Assembly (NCBI RefSeq): GCF_050624435.1
Contig: NC_134539.1
Location: 147,847,525 to 147,911,524, forward strand
DNA from: Tenrec ecaudatus
Taxonomy: Eukaryota; Chordata; Mammalia; Afrosoricida; Tenrecidae
Length of the DNA: 64,000 nt
Direction: 5' to 3'
Positions 56,991 to 64,000 of the stretch are shown one piece after another. A program made the position numbers and the translations under genes. Below the pieces are notes generated by a model, which did no database searches, was not told where the DNA came from, and saw only the letters and a list, made by a program, of their open reading frames with translations. The number at the start of each line of letters is the position of its first letter. Within the stretch, counting starts at the first letter, position 1.

Positions 56991-57309
56991 TAGAGGGGTT
57001 AGGTAATTTGCTGAAAAACACTGGGTGAATTGCTGGCATGGAAATGGAGTACTAGTTTTGCGATTTTTAATCCAGTGGTTATTCTAATACACCATGTTTT
57101 AATGGTATAGATGCAGCAGGAGGCTAGCACATGTATGTAGTTGATTCACTAAATGCAGAAACTTGGTAACTTAGTCTTACAAAGGGTTTGCTCAGGGATT
57201 CCTGGGAAATGCAAATTTGGCTGCCTATACTGTGCTCTAAATTTGGGGGACATTTACTAACTGCTGAATCAGCAAACTAAAATTGAGAAACCCTATTCAT
57301 TACATATTT
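56991..57309. other. Unassigned DNA
   Basis: Nothing firm. Confidence 0.3.
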
Positions 57310-57992
57310 GCTATAAAATCCTCACAATTGGGCCACTATCTAACAACATGATAAATGGAAAAAAGGTGGAAGTTGTCAAGGATTTTGGCTTGCTTGGATC
57401 CACAAGCAACGTCCATGGAAGCAGCAGTCAAGAGATCAAAAGATGCATTGCATTAGATAAATGTGCTACATAAGACCTCTTTAGAGCATCGAAGAGCAAG
57501 GATGTTACTTTGAGAATGAAGTTGCGCCTGACCCAAGCCATGGTATTCTTTATTCATCATATGCATGTGAAAGTTGGAGATTGGATAAGGAAGACCATAG
57601 GAGAATAGATGCATTTGAATTGTGGTGCTGGCGAAGACTATTGAAAGCGTGATGGAGTGCTAGAAGGGCTTGATTTGTATTGGAATAAGTAAAGCTCCAG
57701 TGCTCCTTAGAGGCAAGGATGGGGAGACTTCCTCTTACTTACTTTGGACATATTTTCAGGAGAGACCAGTCCCTGGAGAGGGACATCATGCTTGGTCGAG
57801 TGGAGGGGAGGCAAAAAGAGGAAAGTCCTCAGTGAGATGGATGGACACAGTGGCGGCATCAATGGACTCAGGCAGAGGAGCAATTATGAGCATGGAGCAG
57901 GCTCATGCAGCGTTTCGTTCCGTTGTGCACATGGTTGCTATGGGTTGGAACCGACTCCTTGGCACCTGACAACCACAGAACAACAACGTCTT
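57310..57992 (+). mobile_element. RTE LINE, 3' fragment
   Basis: It starts near the end of the RT ORF ('aaatcctcacaattgggcca', 'ggcttgcttggatccacaag') and continues to the 3' terminus ('ggttggaaccgactccttgg', 'cacctgacaaccac'). This copy keeps the best RTE 3' terminus in the window. Confidence 0.82.
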
Positions 57993-57995
57993 TCT

Positions 57996-58195
57996 AAGGA
58001 GCCTCAGTGGCACAATGGTTAATCAGTCGCTGCTAACTGAAAGGTTGGTGGTTAGTAGTCATTCAGCAACCCTGTGGCAGAAAAAATATCTGGTGATAAC
58101 TTTCATAAAGATTACAGCCACGAAAGCCATTTGGGCAGTTTTACTGCGTCACAAGGAGTTGTATGTGCCAGACTGTACTTGAAGGAAACAAACAA
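57996..58195 (+). mobile_element. AfroSINE, plus member of an inverted pair
   Basis: 'ctaaggagcctcagtggcac', then 'aatggttaatcagtcgctgc', then 'taactgaaaggttggtggtt', with tail 'gagttgtatgtgccagactg'. It lies immediately after an RTE 3' end. Confidence 0.82.
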
Positions 58196-58237
58196 CAATG
58201 GCAGTTTCCTTCTAGCATTCACTCAAAATACCTGCTG

Positions 58238-58432
58238 ACATCAAGTTGACGCTCAGCACAATGACCGTATTGGGCAGAGCAGAACTGCCTCATGGGGTTT
58301 ACAAAGCTACAACTTTTGGGGGGAGCAAACTTCTACAGCTCCCTCTTATGGAGTGGCTTGTGAGTTTCAGCCACTGTCTTTTCGGTTGGTGGCCAAGCAA
58401 GTCGCCGCTGTATCAATCAGACCCCTTTTTTC
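58238..58432 (-). mobile_element. AfroSINE, minus member of an inverted pair
   Basis: 'catcaagttgacgctcagca', then 'cagagcagaactgcctcatg', then 'gtcttttcggttggtggcca', then 'agcaagtcgccgctgtatca' in antisense order. It is only 43 bp from the plus copy, so the pair could fold into a hairpin in a transcript. Confidence 0.8.
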
Positions 58433-58839
58433 TAGTATAGCTTCTAAATAAAATGGACCTTCCTGGGCTGAACCTTGAAGCTTTAAAAACACACATGTTG
58501 GGTTTGGTGTAGCCTGAGAAACCAAGGTCTTAGATTTGAGGAAAGAATTAGAGTTGTGAAATGTTCCTTGGTGGGTTTTAAATTTCCTTGAAATTTGGAA
58601 GTCATTTAATAATGAGTCAGTTTTCAGATATGAAACTGGCAGTGAAGGTAGAACTTACCCATGTAAAAAAAGTTTTAAATTAGCAAATATAAAATTAAAT
58701 TAGCCATGGGTGGGTGATATACATGGCCTTAGTACAGAAGTCACATTTATGATTCCAAGGGACAAGGTAAGAAGTCAGGATCTCTAAAGTCTTATCAAAT
58801 GTCCAGATATATTGGATTGTGTAAGATACGGCCACAAAA
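58433..58839. other. Unassigned DNA
   Basis: Nothing recognisable. Confidence 0.3.
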
Positions 58840-59040
58840 ATGCCCAAAATTATTATATGGGGGAAAATATTAAGGACTCCAGGGGAATGAGGGCAGGAGG
58901 TGATAGAGGGGAGCTGTTATAAAGGAGTTCAAGAATAAAGAAAGTGCTTGGAAACTGATTGTGGTAGCAATTGTACAATACTGCTCAATGTGATTGAACT
59001 ACAGAATGTTATAGCTCCCGATAAAATGATTAAACATTTA
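58840..59040 (+). mobile_element. Older relative of the L1-like 3' end
   Basis: 'ggaatgagggcaggaggtga', then 'aagaataaagaaagtgcttg', then 'gcaattgtacaatactgctc' and 'gctcccgataaaatgattaa' follow the same order as the L1-like 3' ends (polypurine patch, 'caagtgtgcttgacac', '...cccaataaaatgatt') but are strongly diverged. It is probably an ancestral or sister subfamily. Confidence 0.55.
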
Positions 59041-59754
59041 TGATATGCCGAGCAGAAGCTCACTCTAAAAAATCAGTTCTTTTGACAGTGAAACATTTTG
59101 ATTGGGTTTGAAGTTTCTGAATTTGTGAATTTATTTGGTCTGGTTTCTTTAGAATTGTTTCCACAGCAAGGTAAATTCCAGGGCAGGGGGCTGCTTCAAA
59201 GCAAATGAGGCCCTTAATTTATTACCAAAAAATATGACTGGTTGTTAAGGTTTTATTGGATTACAATAAAGGCTCCCAGTGTGAGGAGTCTGTGGTTTGG
59301 TTCTCGCCATCACCAGGGGAGCTTGAAATCATAACCACAGATTATAGCAATGGGCTTCCAAATTTCCATATCCTAGAAAAGATGTTGCTTTCCTTCAGCT
59401 AATGTGGAATTACATGCTCTGTGATTTCAGGATACGTACTGGAAAATTTTCTGTTTGGATATCACTTCAGGAGGGCTGTGATTCTCCAATCACCTCATTG
59501 ATTACAGCTTAAATGTTCTTAGAAAAGGAAAGGAAAGGGACGGGGCGGGGGATGGGGGGAGACAAACCCAGACAAAAAGTTGATTGTTGTGACTCCCCTC
59601 ATTCTATCCTCTTTCAGAGCTGGACATTTTCATTAATTTTTTTCTCTCACTGAGTTCAGGCAGAGTTCATGTAAGTTCAGCCTAGGTCTTAGATGTGGCT
59701 CTCACAATTCCAAGTTGAACTCTCTCCCTAAACTTTCTTTTGTCTCTTGTTGTT
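59041..59754. other. Unassigned DNA
   Basis: No gene or repeat is identified. A purine/G-rich patch lies at 59523-59565 ('ggaaagggacggggcggggg'). Confidence 0.35.
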
Positions 59755-61191
59755 TGGAACCTTGTGCTGGTTCTACCTCCCAGTGAGCCCACGCACAGGG
59801 AGTGAAGCATGACCAGGTCCCGTGCCTCCTCTCCAAAGTTCTTCGACTGGAGTCCATTGTTGCAACCACTGGGTCAATCCATCTTGTCCAGGGCCTTCCT
59901 CATTTTTGGTTGCCCCGCTAGTTCAGCAAACATGATGTCCTTCTCCAGGACTTATCTCCTCTGACGACATGCCCAAGAGATGTAACACGAACTCTCTCCA
60001 TCCTTGGATCTGAGGAGCATTCCGGCTGTGTTTCTTCTAAGACAGCTTTGTTGGATCTTTGGGCCGTCCGTGGTACTTTCCAGATTCTTTACTAGCACCA
60101 TCATTCAAACACACTGTTTTCTTCTTTGGTCTTCCTTATGGCGTGCCCAACTTTCCCATTCATATGAGGCAATGGAAAATATCATGGCTTCAATCAGGGG
60201 CACCTTAGTCTTCAAAGTATCATCTTTGCTTTTTCACACTTGACATTTGTGCAGCACCTTGACCTAACGCAATGTGTCGTTTCTTCTCTTGACCGCTGCT
60301 TCCATGAGCATTGATTGTGGACCTAAGCAAGACAAAATCCGTGACAACTTCAACCTTTTCTCCACTTATCATGATATTTCCTATTGGTCCAGTTGTGAGG
60401 AGCTTTTTTTCTTCTTCTCCTTTACACGGCGCTGTAATCAGTATTGAAGCCTGGAAGGTTGATCTGTTTCAGCAAGTGCTTTACACCTCTGCACATTCCG
60501 CGAGCATGATGGGTCATCTGTATATCGCTGGCTGTTAAGAAGCCTTCCTCCAATCCTGATGCTACATTCTTCTTCATATAGTCTACCGTCTCTAATTTTT
60601 TTGCTCCGCATACAGATGGAATAAGAATGATGAAAGGATACAACCCTGACACACACCTTTCCTGATTTTAAGTTATGCAGTGTTCTCTTGGTCCATGTAC
60701 AGATTCCACAAGGGAACAACAGCAGTGTTCTGGAATTCCCATTCTTCTCCATGCTACCCATAGCTTCTTGTGATCCACACAGTCAAATTCCTTTGCAAAG
60801 TCAATGAAACACAAGGAATCAACTCTCTGGTATTCTCTGCGTTCAGCCCCAATCCATCGGATATGAGCAATGATATCCCTTGTTTCTCATCCTCTTCTGA
60901 ATCTGCCTGAAGCTCTGGCAATTCCCTGCCAATGTGCTGCTATAGCCACTGTTGGTTGATTTTCAGCAAAATTGTACTTTTATGTGATATCAGTGATACT
61001 GTTAGATAATTTTCATGCTCTGTTGGGTAAGCTTTCTTTGGGATGAGTCACAAATATGGATCTCTTCAAGTCAATTGGCCAAGTAACTATCTTCAATCAA
61101 GAAAATGTTTGCTAGTCAAGAAAAGTAATCTTGCCAAAAATGTTTTGGGGAAGTTCCATTATCTTTTTATTTCATTTTACGTAAACTCTTT

Positions 61192-61365
61192 TAAGAGCCC
61201 TGGTGGTGTAGTGGTTACATGTTGGGCTGTGATCCCAATGGAAATCCCACTTTGAAACTACCAGCAGCTACTTGGGAGAAAGACTGGGCTTTCTGCAGGT
61301 ATAGTCTTGGAAATCCACAAGAAGTCTCTATGACTCAGCATTGACTCTATGAGAGTGAGCTTTTG
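61192..61365 (+). mobile_element. AfroSINE inside RTE
   Basis: 'gagccctggtggtgtagtgg', then 'ttacatgttgggctgtgatc', then 'gggagaaagactgggctttc', then 'tatgactcagcattgactct'. Best-preserved head in the right half of the window. Confidence 0.9.
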
Positions 61366-61414
61366 TGTGTTGTTTTGTTTTTAAGCAGCATCTATTATTG
61401 TTTGTTTGTTTTGT

Positions 61415-61472
61415 TTTTAAGTGCTGTTAAGTCTGTTCTGATTCATAGCAACCCTATGTTCAAAAGAGTGAC
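61415..61472 (-). mobile_element. AfroSINE tail fragment
   Basis: 'gctgttaagtctgttctgat', then 'tcatagcaaccctatg' is the antisense of the SINE tail. Only about 58 bp remain. Confidence 0.5.
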
Positions 61473-62176
61473 CCTATGTTCAACAACTGTTTGTTGGATA
61501 ATCTTTAGGAAAATGTTACTTGTATGTGATATTAATGATATTGTTATATGATTTATGTTATATAATTTATATAATTAATGATATTGTTATACAATTTGAG
61601 AATTTGCGGGGGCCCTTTCTTTGAACTCTTTAAATCAGTTGGCAAAGTAGCTATCTTCCAAATTTCTTGGCATTGAAATGCTTCCAGTGCTTCATCAGCT
61701 TGTTAAAACATTTCAGTTAGTATTCAATCAATTCCTGGAGTCTTGTTTTGGGCTAATGCTTTCAGTGCAGTTTGGATTTCTTCCTTCAGCATCATTGGTT
61801 CTTGATCACATGCTACCTCTTGAAATGGTGTCATATTAACTAGTTCTTTTTTATACGAGTCCCTATGTTCTTTCCATCTTCTTTGGAAGCTTCCTGCATC
61901 ATTCAATATTTTGCCCAGATTATCTATGAATATTTCAATACAAGGCTTTCTTTTTTTCTTGAGTTCTTTCAGTTTATGACATGCTGAGACTGTTCCTCCT
62001 CTAGAGCCTCACACATTTCATTATAATATTTTACTGTCTTCTCGAACTGCCCTTTGGAATAGCCTGTTCAGTCCTTGGATGTCATCATGTCTTCCGTTTG
62101 CTTTAGCTCCTCTACCATGAAGTGCCAATTTCAGAGTCTCTTCTGACATCCATTTTGAACCTTTTAATCTCTCCTA

Positions 62177-62304
62177 TCTTTTTAAAAAAAATCATTTTAT
62201 TAGGGGCTCATACAACTCCTATCACAATCCATACATATATCAATTGTGTAAAGCACATTTGTATATTCGTTGCCCTCATCTTACTCAAAACATTGGCTCT
62301 CCAT
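62177..62304 (-). mobile_element. Very short L1-like 3'-end insertion in RTE
   Basis: 'aaaatcattttattaggggc', then 'tcatacaactcctatcacaa', then 'tcaattgtgtaaagcacatt' are the terminal 125 bp of the L1-like family. RTE sequence stops before it ('ctctcctatcttttt') and resumes after it ('aatgacctactgttttcttc'). Confidence 0.8.
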
Positions 62305-62850
62305 AATGACCTACTGTTTTCTTCATATATGCTCTTCTTGATATCCTCCACAGCTTGTCAGGTCTCCCGTGTCGTTTGTGCTCAATGCAGCAGAGCTATT
62401 TTTGAGATATTCTCAAACTTGAGGTGGGATATATTCAAGGTTGTATTTTGATTCTTGTGGACTTTTAAAAATTTTCTTCAGCTTCAACCTGGGCTAGCAA
62501 TTGATAATCGGTTCCACAATTGACCCAAGGCCTGGTTTTAGCTGCTGACATTGAGCTTTTCCATCATCTCTTCCCAAAGACGTAGTCAGTTTGATATCTG
62601 AGTTTTCCCTCTGGAGAAATTCATGTGCACAGTCACCTTTTTTTGTTGTTGTTGAAAAAAGGTATTTTTGTAAAATTCTCTCATGTCATCTCAAGCTTCA
62701 TTTCTTTTACCAAAGCCATATTTATTGACATTTCCTTCCTCTCTATTCATTACTTTTGCATTCCAATGGCCAATAATTATTGATGTATTTTGAATGCATA
62801 TTTGATTAATTTTGAACTGAAGATGGAAAGATTCTTCAGTTTCTTCATAT

Positions 62851-63060
62851 CAGGAGGGACCAGTCCCTGGAGAAGGCATCGTGGTTCATAAAAGAGAGAG
62901 GAAGTGAAAAAGAAGAAGGTCCTCCACAAGGTGGATGGACATCGTGATTGCAACAATGGGTTCAAAGGAAGGATGGTGCAGGACCAGGCAGTGTTTTGCT
63001 CTGTTGTATTTAGGATCGTTAGGAGTTGGAGCTGACTTGACGGCATCTACGAACAAGAAT
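62851..63060 (+). mobile_element. RTE LINE, 3'-terminal fragment
   Basis: 'atcaggagggaccagtccct', then 'ggtcctccacaaggtggatg', then 'gttaggagttggagctgact' and 'tgacggcatct' form a plus-strand RTE 3' end abutting the antisense RTE copy. Confidence 0.75.
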
Positions 63061-63342
63061 GTTCACCAAAGTGCTTGAAACTCATGCTTGGACTATAACA
63101 TTTAGCTTCAGGGCTATCTCACCACTGTAGGAAACGGTCTCACATTTCTTATCTGTAGAGAAGAGATTGGGTGTTAGAGAAGGAGCATTGGTCTATTGAC
63201 AAGTTTCCGTGTTCTACTTCTCAATTAGAATTTTCTGTACTGGTCGAGATGCTTGTATTTGTTCCTGTAGGTATGTGTCAGAGGGAAAGTTTCCTCTGGT
63301 GCCCGTGGGTTTGTTTCCCCTCTTGTCTGAGTTTCCCGGTTG
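63061..63342. other. Unassigned DNA
   Basis: Nothing recognisable. Confidence 0.3.
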
Positions 63343-63625
63343 TTGCTAGTTACTGTAGAATTGACTATGAGTCATGGTGACCTTATATGCAACAGAACCA
63401 AACAATTGTTCAAGATACCTTGATATACTCTTCAGCTACGGTAAAAATCCCTCAGAATGACGTTACAGAATGGGGTAGAACTGCCCCATAGGGTTTCCAA
63501 GGGTGCAGTCTTTACAATAATAGATGGTCACACCTTTCTCCCACCATGTAGCTGATGGGTCCAAATCACAGACAATCTGTTTAGCTACTGAGTGCTTTAA
63601 GCAATGTGCCACTGAGCTGCTTCTT
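63343..63625 (-). mobile_element. AfroSINE, antisense, with extra tail segment
   Basis: 63460-63625 is a clear antisense SINE: 'agaatggggtagaactgccc', then 'catagggtttccaagggtgc', then 'tgagtgctttaagcaatgtg'. 63343-63440 adds 'agaattgactatgagtcatg' and 'gtgaccttatatgcaacaga', either a second SINE tail or a split copy. Confidence 0.75.
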
Positions 63626-64000
63626 CAGATAGCATTCCTCATCATTAACAGAAACCCTATTGATGTGATAGCAAGATGTGGACAGACAGGAATCATTCTG
63701 TGATCATTTAATGAAGTCTTTCTGTTGATGAATCTGTGCCTCAGCTCCCCATGTCTCTCCTACTCCATATCTCAGAAGCAAAATGGACTTTTTCTCCATT
63801 CTTTCTTGTGAGAAACTGGCGGGACTCCTACAGGCAAAATTCTTGATAGTCTGTCCTCTGCCTCCCAAATCTGGGCCTCCAGGAGTTTCATCTTTCAAGC
63901 TAGACCCTACTCCATGTCTGGTTCACACCAATCTCCTTCTACATCAGGATTTCTCTTCTAGGTAAGTTGCACTTCTCTTTATCTGCCTGTATCTCCTGCT
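63626..64000. other. Unassigned DNA at window edge
   Basis: No repeat is recognised. An open frame on the plus strand (63783-63965) ends exactly in a consensus-like splice donor aggtaagt (63960-63967). There is no recognisable domain, so I do not call an exon. Confidence 0.35.

Larger units (their letters stand above)
59755..62850 (-). mobile_element. RTE LINE, long antisense copy (3' end to endonuclease)
   Basis: From left to right it runs from the RTE 3' terminus (59760-60110) through RT and linker to the endonuclease near 62410-62850. A minus-strand frame at 61724-61906 carries ALAQNKTPGID, the NKxPGxD motif at the RT start. The frame at 60438-60652 covers the RT palm, where the ADD box has decayed. 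Insertions are an AfroSINE (61192-61365) and a 128-bp L1-like tail (62177-62304). Stops occur throughout. Confidence 0.82.

Overview
This is vertebrate nuclear DNA, almost certainly from a placental mammal of the clade Afrotheria, and most likely a tenrec. About 25 full or partial AfroSINE-type tRNA-derived SINEs ('gagccctggtgg...' heads, 'ctatgagtcggaa' tails) point to Afrotheria. Two SPIN (Space Invaders) hAT elements with 8-bp target duplications narrow this further, because as far as I recall tenrec is the one afrotherian reported to carry SPIN. Mammal-wide relics (MIR, MER5A-like, L1 ORF2) fit. The species call is inference.

I find no protein-coding gene, no convincing exon and no functional RNA gene. 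The long open frames are accidental frames in repeats, chiefly antisense frames of an L1-like element. The window reads as intergenic or deep intronic sequence dominated by transposable elements of several ages, often inserted in each other.

Five repeat groups dominate. (1) RTE/BovB-type LINEs, all decayed, including one traceable from 5' to 3' end (20.94-28.98 kb). (2) An ORF-less L1-like family with an AATAAA signal, A-tail, G-rich polypurine tract and 9-15 bp target duplications; it has about eleven copies, and two of them (2.06-4.16 kb plus; 23.24-25.53 kb minus) form a distinct subfamily. (3) Solo LTRs resembling ERVL/MLT2, with TG...CA ends and 5-bp duplications. (4) AfroSINEs. (5) DNA transposons: two SPIN copies, one internally deleted mariner, two MER5A-like relics.

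Layout: 0-1.4 kb old repeats with an LTR; 1.4-6.6 kb RTE pieces split by L1-like insertions; 6.6-13.9 kb old repeats, SINEs and mostly unassigned sequence; 14.1-16.6 kb an RTE carrying two opposed LTRs; 17-20.6 kb SINEs and an L1-like copy; 20.9-29.0 kb the full-length RTE with nested insertions; 29-31 kb sparse; 31.1-35 kb RTE pieces and antisense L1; 35.1-39.2 kb an RTE split by an L1-like copy; 40-44 kb a three-level nest (L1, RTE, then SPIN and L1-like); 44-50 kb sparse, with the largest repeat-poor stretch (47.9-49.7 kb); 50-54 kb LTRs and SINEs; 54.2-56.1 kb L1-like copy and mariner; 56.6-63.1 kb mostly RTE. The last kilobase is sparse. The nesting gives a relative order: old L1 and MIR first, then RTE, then LTRs, SPIN and most L1-like copies; the youngest inferred event is an L1-like insertion inside an LTR inside the RTE.
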